A DNA stretch of 64,000 bases from Trichostrongylus colubriformis (GCA_963978905.1 OZ022258.1:46670591-46734590), one strand, 5' to 3'; counted from the stretch's first letter, positions 1-12,670 are shown. Notes: generated by a model not told the origin, from the letters alone. Made by a program: numbers and translations.

Positions 1-904
1 AACTCGGGCGAGAAAGCTCACCAGCTCCTCTGACTCGCATTTAGGTTTAGAACAGAATAAGATCCTTCCGAAAGACCCTGACCTGCAGTCTGGTCTTTTA
101 TAGCTATTGCCTACTGTCTTTTTGGCTGGAATCCCGACCTCAAGACGGTCTCTCACATTCGTCCCAAGTCGTTTAAGTAGTATTCCGTTTATTTTAATAG
201 CTTTTGTAGAAAGTTACTAAATTTACCGGTCATTCGGAAATTGTTAAAAATCCTTCTGTTAATTTTCAACTTCCTTCAACCACATTTACCTTGAGGAGAA
301 AAAATTCACTCCAATCTTTTAACCCGAGGACAAAGCTCTTATCCGTGGTCTTTTTTGCTCCGCCTTTCTTTTTTGATCTCTCGGACATCGCCGAATATCC
401 CTCATTTACCTATCCACTCTTTACTCCTTCCGAGATGTAAATAAACATCAACAGGCTCGTTGTCACGGAAATGAATTGACTTCTCTTCAACTCAGATTTT
501 AATTATTCAGATTCTTTGACGTTCACACGTGCGACGGCATCAACTCATTCAGCACCGCAAATAGCAGTTCTTAAGCTGCTAGACGAATAACTACTCTTCA
601 GGTAGCCTTGTGATCCTGCATGTAATCAGCCGGCTTGATTCATCACGCTTAATCTGCCTATTATATTTGGATGAACTAAAGCTGTCAGTGGCTATACGTA
701 AGATTCATGTCGTACCTTTAGCTATATGTGCATAACTGAGATTTTGGGGCGGCTGCTCTTGACGAGACTTCCATCAGAGCCGAAGACCAATATCCGTGCG
801 TCGTCATCGTCATCACGTATTGAATAACATCATTAGAAATGTGAAATCGTGAGCGCGTAGGAGTAACTCACATCACTTGGCTTGAGACTTTTCTGGTGAG
901 CATC
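1..904. other. Intergenic DNA, no gene recognised
   Basis: No open frame with convincing splice signals or family resemblance, no RNA gene and no repeat shared with the rest of the window was seen. Confidence 0.5.
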
Positions 905-1225
905 AGACCCTTCTATACCCGGGGCAGGGTACATCGAGGGTCGGATTCCACGACAGGGGGTCGTATTAGACTGGAATAGAGGGTGGGGGTCGTATAGCCC
1001 ATCAGAGACCAGCTATAAGCACTAAAATCTGAACTTCCAACAAGCAAATGAGAAGCTAAGGGTATTTCACCGCAAGCCCGTGTGAGAAAATGTAAGAAAT
1101 CTTTTGTTTGCCTTAGGAAAGAATATATAGCAAGAAAACACACTGCAACTATGCAATTCGGCAACAGTTACTGGTATTGTAGAGGTCAAAAAAGAGGTTG
1201 GGGGGTCGTACCTGGGAGTGCCGGG
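905..1225 (+). repeat. Dispersed repeat R4, copy 1
   Basis: This stretch contains several GGGGGTCGTA-type words and a middle part (AATCTGAACTTCCAACAAG, then GTGAGAAAATGTAAGAAAT). It aligns by eye, in the same order, with 54770-55160 and, inverted, with 30775-31110. No coding potential or terminal repeat was found. Class of element unknown. Confidence 0.6.
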
Positions 1226-1369
1226 AGGGGTAAGGAAAAATTATGAATCGGGAAGGCATGTTCCATTGAAGCAAACATTCCAATCCATAAGAGGTAATAT
1301 GTGGCGTAACTCTCATTGAAAGCGTAGCTTGGGATTTCATCACGTTCCCGCAGCAATGCTAATCGCGCT

Positions 1370-1640
1370 CCCATGCATCCGCCGAAGTCACGAGGGCGGG
1401 AAAACGTTCGCCTGCTTGGCTTAGCTCCTCGCCATCCTACAACATCGGCTAGTGACACAGAGGGGCACGAAATGAAAAGGGTGAGAAGGGTGAAAGGTTT
1501 CTACTTCTCGGATTTTTCCCCGTTTCATCTCATTCATTCTCTGCTATAACACTGCTCAACATCCCTACCTTCATGTTCTATCCACAATCGGCCAAGTTTA
1601 CCCCTTCCGGTACCCTTTGGACTTCAAGGATCAACAGTTC
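1370..1640 (+). repeat. Dispersed repeat R3, copy 1
   Basis: The block runs from a G+C-rich part through CTACTTCTCGGATTTTTCCC and a CTCTGCTATAACACTGCTCA-like pyrimidine-rich part to CCAAGTTTACCCCTTCC. Related blocks lie near 8170-8420, 12260-12670, 27480-27800, 31375-31605, 53100-53490 and 56880-57130, all in the same orientation. No terminal repeats or protein were found; it may be a fragment of a longer unrecognised element. Confidence 0.5.
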
Positions 1641-2339
1641 CTGGGTCGATTTGGGTATAATTTTCATAAAGAGGGACCTATTCTGAAATACATGTTCTGC
1701 GAATCGTTTCATGGAGGTAGTTGGTGTCCTTATAGAGAGGGAACTTGTACTTTGGTCAGGAGTATGTAGGTCGGAAAGTGGCAGGTAAGACTCGCTCAAG
1801 TCACCTTCCTAAATGCTGCCTGCAGACTTCAGGGAAACCTTCACAGAGATAGCAATGCACTCAGAATACCGCAGATTTGTGCTAAATGTCATCTGCAACC
1901 ACACCGATAATAAAATCAATTTATTGGGACCATCTACCTGGTTTGGATGGGGTGTGCAAATATGAAGTATACTTCAATAAACTAACTGAACCCCTAAAAG
2001 CAGGAAACCTATTTTGGGCACCAAAGATATTTCTGGAAAAATCAGTGGGTAAAATCGTTAGAACCTCGTCTTCCGGATTCCGCTAAAATAGATTTTTTTC
2101 AAGCTAATCACAGAGACGCCTGGGAGTGACTGCAATAGGGTCTACTCATCAAACCACGTCCAACTATCCTCATCGAACCTCATACGCCGGAAATTGCTAT
2201 CGATGGCCAGAAAGGGAAGCCTGAAGCTTGTCACATTGATTTCGCCATTTGTCCTTGCTGTAACGCAGTCTGATTTGTGGCCCACGACAACTTTACTGTC
2301 CCCTTCATATTATTTTGCTAGAGTTTGAACAAGGAGGTG

Positions 2340-2460
2340 GTTGGTGATGGCCCAGTGGAAAGATTATGCCACCGAGCGCCTCCATATTCCATGAGATAGA
2401 GCTCCAGTGAGGGCAGTTCGGTTTCAAATCACCTTGGTGCTCCAGTTTGAGATCAGACAC
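2340..2460 (+). other. Possible tRNA-derived fragment (A- and B-box-like words)
   Basis: The word TGGCCCAGTGG near 2348 matches the pol III A-box consensus, and GGTTTCAAATC near 2420 is close to the B-box. They are about 75 bases apart, too far for an ordinary tRNA, and no cloverleaf could be folded by eye. It could be a SINE head or chance. Confidence 0.2.
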
Positions 2461-2824
2461 GTGGATTATTGTTTAACTAACTAGCTAATGTCGCCTCCTA
2501 AGAATCAACTGATCTCTGAGGCTTTGATGATCAGTGTGCGAGCTCAATGTTGCATACTGGGGGCGGCAAAGTACTACTTGATCAAACCTGGAGGAAGGAA
2601 GGTACCATGAGTTTCAGTAACAAGTCAACAAATTATTCAAGTCAAAATATCATAATATGCCTTCAATCCAATAAGATCGCCTTGAAATTACACACAATGA
2701 TGAGGAGGGTAGAATAGCTTTTACCGTGGATGGCAGGTGATCTCCACGCAAATTACATATTCCATGCTCTTGTAGGAGTGGTCTTAAAAACAACGACTGA
2801 ATTTTGAGTAGTCTGAGATTTTAA

Positions 2825-2985
2825 GCTTTTACCTTCCAGACGAGTCTGATACCAATTCACTCACCGCGGTAGAGTGGAATTCTTAGCTGGCCTGGGCGGG
2901 CGTTAATGCGGGATTTGCTCCCCGTACCATGACTGTAGGAGTACGCGGCACCTCTTACTACAGCACCTGCTCTCTCGCTAAAATG
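2825..2985 (-). repeat. SINE-like repeat S1, copy 1 (tRNA-like head)
   Basis: Read on the minus strand, this gives a tRNA-like head (GCAAATCCCGCATTAACGCC follows a TGGTACGGGG word) and then the family word ATTGGTATCAGACTCGTCTG. It matches the 5' half of the family seen at 4327, 31685, 41385 and 60380. The 3' half is absent or badly diverged; 2700-2760 may be part of it. Confidence 0.65.
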
Positions 2986-3060
2986 AAAAATCTTATCCTG
3001 GAATTCTGTGACATACGTGGAGGTGCCTGAACCTCGATCCTGCTTGGAGTGCATCTCCAC

Positions 3061-4326
3061 CCTCTCTGAACCAATACATTGAGCTTCCAGGCTAATTTCC
3101 TATTAGTCACACAAAAATGCCTCAGCTTTCGCTTGATTGAGCCAATTTAGGCTTATTTTATGAGCGGAGGTCGACTCGCGTCTAAAGATGAAGTGATCAA
3201 TACCGCTTTTTTTATTTGTCACACGAAATGGTTCCCGGAATGACGTCGTAAAAGCAGAAATCAGCAGATCCAATTATTACTTTCCAATTATTACTTTTCT
3301 TGCATTTTTAAACTCTATTCGGCTATATCAATGGTCTGGACAATTTTCTCCTCCCACTTTTACTTCGAAACTGGATAAGAAGGAATCGTGCCATAAGTTT
3401 CAAGTGAGGTATTGGATATGAGTTAATTTTGTTAGTAACGAGTGGCTAATCTTTATGAATGGCATTTTGCGAGGCATTCGTCTTTGAATCAAATTTTTTC
3501 TTGATATTTTGAATCTCCAACCTAAGATACTCAAATCTTGCCAGGAAAATTTTCAAAAAATTGCAGCTTGCATCTAAATGAGTATTCAAGCATCACTGCT
3601 CGAATTCCTCGAATTCTCTAGCAGCACCCCCCTCCAGAATCATTTTTTAGCACCAAGAGAGGTCATTTGGAGACTATTAAAAGTTAAATTAGAGATACTG
3701 GAGTGACAGCAAAGGAGAACGAAATAAATAGCAAAACTCGAAAAGTGGAAACCCTTATCTTCCCCATTGCCATAAGTGACGTGCCTATTGTTTGCCTCGC
3801 TTTACATCGCCGCATTTGCAACTCCCACCTTTCTAAGCACCCAGCACTGAGTGACTATATCACTCGATCTAAAGCACCCAATAACTCTCCAGTAACATTA
3901 AAATCTCCATTTCCCTAGGATGACCGTTGTTCCGGCTACAGATCAGGTCGTAATGCTCTCAGAGTTTCGTAGGTTGAATTCTGATATTTTTGCATGTACT
4001 GCATTTTAATTTGCTTATCCTTTCCCTCGTTCTACCTTTCGGCAAGAGTTTCGAGAGGAATTGGTTACATCTTGTTTCCTCTGGTTTCCATCAGATCAGC
4101 GGCATGCACCTCCCCCATTAACCACTGATTAGCTTAATTTCCGACCTGGAAATAGATGCGCAAAGGCAGCGTACCTGTCAGCATGTCATGATGCACTCTG
4201 GATGATGCAACACAGGGACTGACAGCGCTCCAGCATTCATTGCCATGCTAGTAGCCGTGGATGATGTCAAATTTGCCCTATCCACTACATACTATACAAA
4301 TCGACCATAAATTAACCTTTACTTAA
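3061..4326. other. Intergenic DNA, no gene recognised
   Basis: Only short open frames without family resemblance or splice structure occur here. Confidence 0.45.
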
Positions 4327-4590
4327 GGCGGCAGTGGTGCAGTGAAAATTGGCACGCACTTCCACTCCTATGGTGTGAGATGGATTCCCGCTTCGAGGCC
4401 CGTCCTGGGTGACGAAGCTTTCCATCCCTCCAGCTACCAGACCACATCGGCCGGCCTCGACGTGTCGGTAGAGGCCAAGTCGCATTCACATTCCAACACG
4501 ATTCGGAATGAAGATACAACACGCGACGCATTCCATCCGATGAGATTGATTAACGCCGGAAACTCCACCATTTTTTTTCATCTGTGAAAT
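4327..4590 (+). repeat. SINE-like repeat S1, copy 2
   Basis: A nearly full copy. The head TGGTGCAGTGAAAATTGG has an A-box-like word, followed by a diverged B-box region, CCGTCCTGGGTGACGAAGC, ACATCGGCCGGCC, GTCGCATTCACATTCC and a tail ending GATTAACGCCGGAAACTCCA. The order of blocks is the same as in 41385-41680. The open frame across it is a by-product of the repeat. Confidence 0.7.
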
Positions 4591-4631
4591 GCTCTACCAC
4601 CTTGATGCGCCCTCAGCTGTAAGGATCCCTA

Positions 4632-4709
4632 TTCTTTTCGTACGTATGCAAAGCCTCAATAGCACATTGCTTCTTTTCGTACGTATGCAAAGCCTCAATA
4701 GCACATTGC
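4632..4709 (+). repeat. Perfect 39-bp tandem duplication
   Basis: Two identical 39-base units abut at 4632-4670 and 4671-4709, each beginning TTCTTTTCGTACGTATGCAA. Identity suggests a recent local duplication; the unit matches no repeat family here. Confidence 0.9.
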
Positions 4710-4799
4710 TGCTTACTTATGTTCTTACTCGACCCCCTGTGCAACCAACATGCCCCTACTATAACCTCTGGCTAGTCGATGTATACGTTTTTTTTTGAG

Positions 4800-7700
4800 G
4801 GCGATAAGAAGGAGCTTCCCTGTTGAAGTGTATGATAACCGCAGCTCATCACTTTTCTTTCTGTATGGAATAGAGGCTGTGTTCGAAAATGATTTTCGTA
4901 GGCTCCAAGTTTTACCATATACAGCGATTTTCTCCTAGTTCACGTCAGGCACAAATGTGACTTGTGCACAACATTCCTTTTTGTAAATAGAATATACTAA
5001 AGATAGAGCTTCCACTGGCTCTACCACTTCGCACGTATTGCCGCTCTTCGTTTTGCTTTTTTTACGTTTGCCTTACATTATGTACATTACAATCAAACCA
5101 ATAAACTAGTGATAAATAGATCTAATCTAAGTAGCTCAAATCACCTTCTCAGTGTAACCTTCGAAACGTGGACAATGGACCCATTCAAAACATACGCAGC
5201 AAATCTACACAACTCGTTTCATAAGGCGTAAATCCACTCTCAAAATGCCCGCATTTCTCTCGTCTCAAATAATTTCATTAAATTGAGGGAGATTTTGTGG
5301 GTTTTCAGGAGTGAATACCGATTCTCCCATTAAACACAGATAACATTGGGATTCCGTGGGGGCTACGCTGGTTTTTTTGGTATTTTAGTGACACGCCTTT
5401 TTTTGAATAGCTGTGTGCGAGCAATGTGCGTAGATTCTGACGCACAGCGCATCACCGGTCTCTTGTTCCCATTTGGCGCTGAATCTCATTTTCCTTCGAT
5501 TCTCTGTTAATTTATGGCAGAATTCCTATAAGTTTCCTTTTCAAAGGTGTACCAAACTCTGTTCGTCCCATTTTTTGTCCTTAACTGAGCCATACATGGC
5601 TCGCTTGAGGTTCACCTTTTCATTCTTTATGGCTTTTACCCTCACTAGTAGTACACACGATGATTGCATGATGGCTTTCAATCGTAGTCGTGCGTACAAA
5701 TGAGAATTCCTGCACAATCCAGGAAGTTGATGACTTGCAGCTACTTTCGCTATTTCCTGGAGTGTATAAGGACACGTGCCCTTGATCGGCCTTTACACAT
5801 CCAACGTTGATGGCACATATTCTTGGACTAACAGCACACCTTAAACATGCCATCCGAGCCAAAGCGAGGGAGTGGTTCAGGGTCAAGTGGTGCCGTTCTC
5901 ATTGGCGTAGTCCGGAGATCAAGTGTTGGATCCATGCCCGCAAAACACAATAAGGCTTCTGCCTTTCAGCCATCGGCCAAATCATGCCAGATCCGTCTGT
6001 AGGGACAAAAACAGTAATTTGCAATCTGGTTGCTCTCCTGACTTAATGGGCACGCTGAATCACATTTAAATGGCACCGCGGGTGTCTGAGATGGTAGAAT
6101 ACGTGGCGTATACTAGTAAATAGTACCAGCGCTGATTATCCAATATGCATCGTCATTGTTAGATCTCATTCTCTAAATCTTTACCAAAAATGCACATCTA
6201 CAGTACTATAATAAGGCCCACTTTTTACCGTAATCCAAGGAACTCAAAAAGAAAACAGAGCCATTGTGTTGTTATGTGAGTGTGTTTTTGTAGTTCGAGT
6301 GACTGATTCGGAATTATTTGTGAGTGTGTCTGTTTTTTTGTGATCCATGCATTCTCACACAAACACACACGCTGGACGGCGTCAACGGGTCAGTTTCCAG
6401 TCGGTTGCGTTTTTCGCGTGGCTTGGCAAGTTACCAATGTCGACTCGGCTGATTATCTGTAGCCATATTGCAGAACTCACTACAAAACATAAATTTTCAA
6501 CGGAGATCTATTTTTTTATTTTTTGGGATTGGATCGTTGCAGCAGTGTTTTACTTCCCTAATCGGTACATGAGCTCTAGATCTTTTTGTCCAAATATTTA
6601 TTTATTTATGCATTAATTTATTATATGTTATAAAGCATGTGAGAAAAGAAGAATCAAAAACACATACAACTAATATTGTACACAACAACAATGAAATTTA
6701 ATTGGAGGTTGGTTCGCACTCTGGAGGTGAAAAAAAAACATCCTTCATGAGCTTCCCGAAGAGAAGGGCCACTTCCAAAGTCCTGCTCATTTTTAAGTAC
6801 TGCATGCCTGCCCGGAATGTCAAAGAGTTATGTCTTATAGATAAAAAGGTCGCCGAAACTGAAGCTGAGCTTTTCGCCTTCAGTTTGGGATGGAGTTAGT
6901 CTGAAAAACGTTGGTTTGTCCAGATGCCCAAATAGATCCAAATTTTAAAATTCCAAAACCGTATTCACTTTCGCCAAATCTGCTTTAGAAATTCAAACGA
7001 CTTTTTTCGGAAGGGGATACGGTTGATGTTGACGAAGCCTTTCTGAAGCGTGCATCTGTCTGCATTCAGTGGATTGCGGCTTTTGAATGCCTAGAATATA
7101 GCATACACAATGTATTGAGCAAGCCAATGCATACAATCAGTGTTTTTATTTTCCAAAACAAATCTGGAATCAGCTACAATTTACAACAAAATTTGTTGAA
7201 ATTATAATTGATCAAAATATGAGGTGGCTCGTTTCGCCTCTCAACTCAGAAACTTTGTGAGAGAATCCACTAGGCGTGATTGCGGAACTTGATCAAGAAT
7301 CTTTGAATGTGGTAGCAACGCGTCTAATCAATATTTCATAGATTCTGTATCAAACCGGCTATTATTTGACAAATTCGGCTAGAGGATAGATGCTGCTGAA
7401 ATTAGTTGAATTTGCTGTTGAAATTAGTTGAATTCATTTAGGCTTCACTTGCTTTTATCCAATTTCGAGCCATTTTAATTGTTCAGCACTTCCTCTAGCA
7501 TCGCCTTGCTATTTTGTCCAATACCCTGCCAGCACCAGGGCAGTAAAACTGTCCTCGCTGGCCTGGCCATTGCGTGATATCCTTCTATGCTTCATCGGAA
7601 TTTCGTTCGCAGAGACTTTCATCAGTAGCTCTCACTCAGGCTTAGTCTGAGACCTTCTTTTAGCCTAATGCCACCTTAGCCACCGCTCTAATGCCACCTT

Positions 7701-8150
7701 AGCCGTTGCTGTATCGTCAGACGGCTTGATACCATCTGCCAGGATGCTGTCGTTCTGATTCCTGTCGAATAATGTTCTAAAGTTTCTCAGCGTCCTCGTT
7801 TTCTCAGACTACGATAACTGCGACAGTCGTATCCTTGATCTTTGTGTTTGCCATTATTTCTAACAGACCATTTAGTTGATTAGCTTAAATTCAGTGATTT
7901 CAGAGTTCTGACATTCAGAATATCCCTGAATATCTGCTCTAGCACATTCGTGGACATTTTTCTGCCTGAATCCTTTGTCAACAAAATTTCTCAGCCCGAA
8001 CTACTCGCAAACCGTATAGCTTTGAAACGCAGTAAGTGCATGGCGCAACCAATCGAGGCATATAGGATGCATGAGGTTGAGCTGCTACAGTGCTGCTACA
8101 TTGTAGGGATGGCAACGAGCTGTTAGGCTTTTATCTTCCGCTAAGCCGAT
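4800..8150. other. Intergenic DNA, no gene recognised
   Basis: A/T-rich sequence with short unsupported open frames. Small local duplications occur, for example a roughly 23-base unit containing CTAATGCCACCTTAGCC twice near 7670-7705 and GAAATTAGTTGAATT twice near 7398-7432. Confidence 0.45.
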
Positions 8151-8169
8151 GAACGTTCAGTGCAAAATC

Positions 8170-8420
8170 ATGGTAAAAGAGTAACCAGGGCTGTTCATTA
8201 ATCGGGGAAGTTGCCCGTGAGGGCGGGACAAGGTTCGCAACCATAATTCAGCCCTCGCCCGTCTGCATCTATCCATCGGGTTCCTATTTCCTTGGTTTTT
8301 CGTCGTTTTACTTTGTTTTTCTCTGCTATCACATATCATACTTTCACACTTACTACTTTTTCCACATTCATATTCCACGATCTGCCAAACATACCCCTTC
8401 CCTTGTCTTTAAAAGCACGA
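8170..8420 (+). repeat. Dispersed repeat R3, copy 2
   Basis: The block aligns with the other R3 copies through TTTTTCGTCGTTTTA, TTTTTCTCTGCTATCACA, CTTTCACACTTACTA and CTGCCAAACATACCCCTTCC. No open frame of note. Confidence 0.5.
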
Positions 8421-8866
8421 GTCCACGCCAGCGCCACCTCCTTCATCCTGTTTTCTCAATCTGCTCTGTGACTGGTCGTTACAAATTCCAGCAAAAATGG
8501 ATTACTTATCAATAATCGTCAAGCGAGTTGCGGCCGACGGTAGATTTCGACGACAGGGGATCTAGTAATTTTATGGTTGCAGATTATTATTTTGTTTTTT
8601 TTATGTTTGCATATGATCGATCTCGCGCAGCACAGGGAACCACAGTTGAGTTTTCAGTATTGCGCAATCGCGAATTTCGTGTGCATAGTAAACATCTAGT
8701 AACCTTCTTTTTAGAACTTCATGCCGTAAGAAGGCCGTCAGACTTCGCGATTTTGCGATTCTGCAATTCTGCAATGTTGATTTTGATTTTTGATAACTGC
8801 TGTTTATCGCCGCAACTCGCGATGCGAAAGTTATTACAAGGATGCTGAGTCATGGGCAAAAGCTTC

Positions 8867-8938
8867 GGTGTCGGACGGGACTCGAACCCGCACTTCATCC
8901 TTTCCGGGGATATTGCTAACCCATTACACTACCGACAC
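8867..8938 (-). tRNA. tRNA-like gene, probably a pseudogene (apparent anticodon GGA)
   Basis: The reverse strand folds as a 72-base cloverleaf: acceptor stem GTGTCGG/CCGACAC, A-box TAGTGTAATGG, an anticodon arm with stem TATCC/GGATG around loop CCGGAAA, and a T arm GCGGG-TTCGAGT-CCCGT containing a perfect B-box. The apparent anticodon is GGA (serine). However, position 33 is C instead of the near-universal T, and the long variable arm of serine tRNAs is missing. A decayed or tRNA-derived copy is therefore more likely than a working tRNA-Ser. A second, more diverged copy is at 40690-40758. Confidence 0.65.
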
Positions 8939-9050
8939 CCCTTTCACCTTAACTCAGCTTCTGAATGGTATGTTTACCATAGCTTATCAGCACTCACACG
9001 TATAACGTGTTTAGCCGGTCGGCCAATATCGGCATCGAACCGTGAAGCTG

Positions 9051-9120
9051 AAAGCTTTAGTAGATATTGATTTTAATTTTTGATTTAAAGGATACATGTA
9101 CCAATATCTACTAAAGCTTT
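9051..9120. repeat. Perfect hairpin, 19-bp arms and 32-base loop
   Basis: AAAGCTTTAGTAGATATTG at 9051-9069 is the exact reverse complement of 9102-9120. The size is compatible with a small structured RNA or with the ends of a tiny foldback element. It lies 113 bases from the tRNA-like copy. Function unknown. Confidence 0.85.
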
Positions 9121-9129
9121 CTGCGATGT

Positions 9130-10150
9130 TGTTTTTTACAAGAAATTCTGCGACCTTGAGGTTCAAGATCGCTTGCGGAGCTGCAACAACGCAAAATCCC
9201 AGAATAGCAATTTATGGAATTGACAGAATCGTACACTAACGAAGTCTTACCGTCGTCTGCTCTTCCACTGAACATTCAGGGATTTTTTAATTTGATATTT
9301 TTGTTCCGCCTATATGCCGGTCTATGTTTAGTCCACTTGTCCCCTCAATGAGGCTTTCTACCGGCCTCATTGAAAATCGAGGAATACTTTGGATTGTTCT
9401 ATGAGCCTTGTCGTCACTGGAACATTTCGTTGTCATATTTTCGTTCACTTTTAGATGCTATTTTTGGGTCCCCTGAATTCATGTCCCATTGTTAACTTCG
9501 GAAGTATGCACTTCCCTGACTTTTGTCATTGGCTTATTTTAGACGCACACGTGGGGGTGGCGCATATGGTAAACAATACTTAATAATGAGAAGTCTTAGG
9601 AAATCCGTGGTGGCAGCTGAATATGTCAATGCAAAAAACAATCGTTGTGGATTGCAAAATATAGAAGACTTCTAGTTACAGAGATTGTACTTCAGCGATT
9701 GTTTATATCAGATTTCGATAAATTGATGGATTAGTGGGATAGCAACTCGGAAACAAGCTCAAGTGTGAAGGCATGGGTCCGTGGGGTGATGTAGTGAAAA
9801 TTCTACCCCCCTCCGCTTCTCCTCTCCGGGTTTCGTGCCCACCTTCCCGTGTATTTAGACTAAATAAATTAATGATTAAATAAAAAAAGGTTCCTCCTTG
9901 TCTCCCAATCGTAAAGCGCGCACGGTTACGGAGCGCTGTCCTCACTCGGTCGTTCCATAAGTAATGCCGTTTTTTCGAATAGAATTTGTTCATTGAAATT
10001 TGTAAATTCCGCCGCACCGCCGCAAGTCATATACCACTCAGAACAAACTCGTTTACTTCACAGAGACATCTTTTTAGTTTCTGGTGTTGGAACGAGACCA
10101 AATTTAGTGCTGAAGAACCAAACCGGCGATTATTTGAAACGCTATTCGTA
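9130..10150. other. Intergenic DNA, no gene recognised
   Basis: No supported coding region; the open frames present are short and lack splice or family support. Confidence 0.45.
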
Positions 10151-10157
10151 TTTAAAG

Positions 10158-10488
10158 GCACCCTTCGCGATAATCTGATGGGTCGATTTACTTTGTTGAA
10201 ACATTAGATCCCTGAATAACTATGTAGTCAGGCTGCACCTTTTCCGCGTCGTCCCGGTGGGCTATCACGGCCCTGCCCAATGATCGCTCGAACCCACTGC
10301 GACGCCACCCACTCAAGCCCTACTTTTGGCCAACTGAGCAAAAGAGCGGCGTCGCAGTGGGTCCCAGCAGGTTTAGAGCCGTGTTAGCGCACCGGGGCTA
10401 TGCGAAAAAGGTGCAGCCTGACTAGTCATCCAAGGATCTACTGTTCCAAGAAGGTAAGTCGACCCACTTGATTATCGCGAAATGTGCT
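10158..10488. mobile_element. Foldback element with about 145-bp inverted arms
   Basis: The left arm (10158-10306) and right arm (10348-10488) are inverted copies with a 41-base spacer. Shared words include TTCGCGATAATC at the outer end, AGTCAGGCTGCACCTTTT in the middle and CCCACTGCGACGCC at the inner end. The whole could form a long hairpin. No protein is encoded and no clear target duplication was seen. A foldback MITE is the likeliest identity. Confidence 0.8.
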
Positions 10489-10499
10489 TCTAACTCTGG

Positions 10500-12255
10500 G
10501 AAAATCGGCCAGTCATGTTCCCCACTTGATCCTGACCCCTTCTATATGCTCCACCAATTACTTTTGGTCGATCGACTAGTAGCGACATTCTTTTTCCAGC
10601 TTTGGTCTTTCCGCCACAGTTTGACGATTTTTGAAAATTTTCGTTGAATCTCGTCCAAGGAATTTTTAGGGGGCGATCTGGTGAATGAGTCGAGATATTC
10701 TAATAGAAAGTAGTGAGGAGGGACTTATCTCCGACCGAATTCCGAAACTTTCTGCTGAAAAATAAGTTTTGAAATCAGGTCATCTGAGACCTTATTACAC
10801 GGTGAAAATTTAAGTCTGAGTCGCATTCAGAATCAGAGCGGAACTAAATTTGATAGGGCAGGAAAAATCCATTCGAAAACAATGGTGATCTATAAAATTT
10901 ATAACGTAAGTTGGAGTTCCGTAATTCCCAGTGATTCCAATGAGGCAAATTCGGGAAAAGAACGACATAACTTCTCGAAAAACCAGTTAGTGGAACATAT
11001 GGAAGATGTCGGGTCAAGTACGAGAAGCACAAATGATTGGTTTTGGCAGTTAAATACATTTTTTTCGGTTAATTGCTGGTTCGGTCAATTTTTGTTAGCA
11101 ATTGCCTCAAAATCGGCTCCATTCCAACATAACCGTATTTTTATCATTTTTCAGAGCCAATAAATAAATTTTTTTTGATTGGTATTGGAGTGTGCTGCAG
11201 GATGATGCAATTTCAAGGGAAAAATTCCCTTTTAAAAGCACATTACTCATGGAATGACACAATATTAATATATAAAATAAGTTAGTAAATAAAGGTGTAA
11301 GTAAGGAATTCCAAAGGTCACTTCGAAACTATTATAGAAAAGGGGAACTTGTTGACAAAAAGATTGCTAAGCCATCAAGAGCCCTTACATTCTGCTTAGA
11401 CTCGAGCCGATGTCCAGATAAATTGTTACCCTAAAAATCAGAGCGTCAGCTCCTTGCTTTCTGTCTCTCTTTGGATTCTGCAGCTGGAAAGCGGAACAGC
11501 TGATTGTGTAGGAAAACTGGTGGTACATCAAGAACAGTTAGAAGGGGGTTACCACCACGATTCAAAGCATTGATGGATCCTTTTTCCCTACAGAAAAGGA
11601 AACAGCCGTGAGAATATGGTGCCAGGATCGGAATCCCCCTGGATATGCGGAAGTGCATTGCTGTCGTCATAAGATGGAAATATGGTTCGAAGCATTTTAT
11701 TCTCAAAGCCGCATATACATATACCACCCAGTTGGTTTCGTAGGTCGTTTTATCTTCAAGATGTCAAAAAACCCACAATCCATCACTTTTCGTCGCTGGA
11801 ACGACAACAAGTCCCAGTTGTCATCAGTACAGCAGATCCTCGTCCACCAACGGCTACTTCTTGGCTCGTTTATGGAATGGCACAGCCAAAAGCATTTACT
11901 TATGCATGACGAGGTTTCTATGGTCCAGAAACACTGAATGAAGTGCAGCCTTAATGTTTCAGTACTTTACCACAGTCTTTTGTTGGCGTCTAGCGAGATT
12001 TCTTATCAGGAGCCCCCTCTTTAAAAATGCTCTCAGCAAAGGCTCACTGCTTTGCCATGAATTACAATATATTGAGGAGCACAATATTATATTGCCATTG
12101 AATGAGAGTAGAACTTTCCATGATGAATCTCAAGGTGGCGACCTCCCTCTTTACTCATTTACCATCGATTGAACCATCAAATCTACTCTTAAGAAAATCG
12201 AATTTTTTTCAACCGGAACACTACTAAGTCAGCTTAGCTCAGCTATCCATTCCCG
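10500..12255. other. Intergenic DNA, no gene recognised
   Basis: Open frames up to about 110 codons (for example 11608-11937 on the + strand) show no family resemblance, and overlapping frames on both strands are equally open. I do not call a gene. Confidence 0.4.
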
Positions 12256-12259
12256 GGGT

Positions 12260-12670
12260 TGAAGGCACCGTGAGGGATAGGGAGAAAGTGAGAACTGGGA
12301 ATAAATGCTCTCTAAAACAATTACTCATCTTCAAAGAATCAATGTGTGGCGAAACACAAGTGAAAAAGCTCTGCTTGGGGTCTTACCACGACCCTGCAGC
12401 AGTGCGAGTCGCGCTGCCACTGATTCACCAGGAGAGTTGCCAGCGAGGGCGAAATCACGTTGCGGTCGGTTGATTTGTCCCTTCACCGCCTCCAGTCTAC
12501 CCTACTGGCGAATACGCAGAACGCGGAAGATAAGGGAGTTCTTGAGCTCCTATTTCTCGGGTTTTTTGCCGTTTTATTCGCTCTTTCTTAACTGTTACAC
12601 TGTTCAGCAGCCTACTTTCACACTCCACAATCTGTCACATTTACTCCTCTCGGAGTCATTGAAGATTTGA
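12260..12670 (+). repeat. Dispersed repeat R3, copy 3 (longest)
   Basis: This copy reaches further 5' than most, from a GGGATAGGGAGAAAGTGAGA word through GGGTCTTACCACGACCCTGC, then CTCCTATTTCTCGGGTTTTT and TTTACTCCTCTCGG. The 5' part is shared with 27480-27700. The 121-codon open frame across it is not conserved as a frame among copies, so I treat it as non-coding. Confidence 0.5.
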
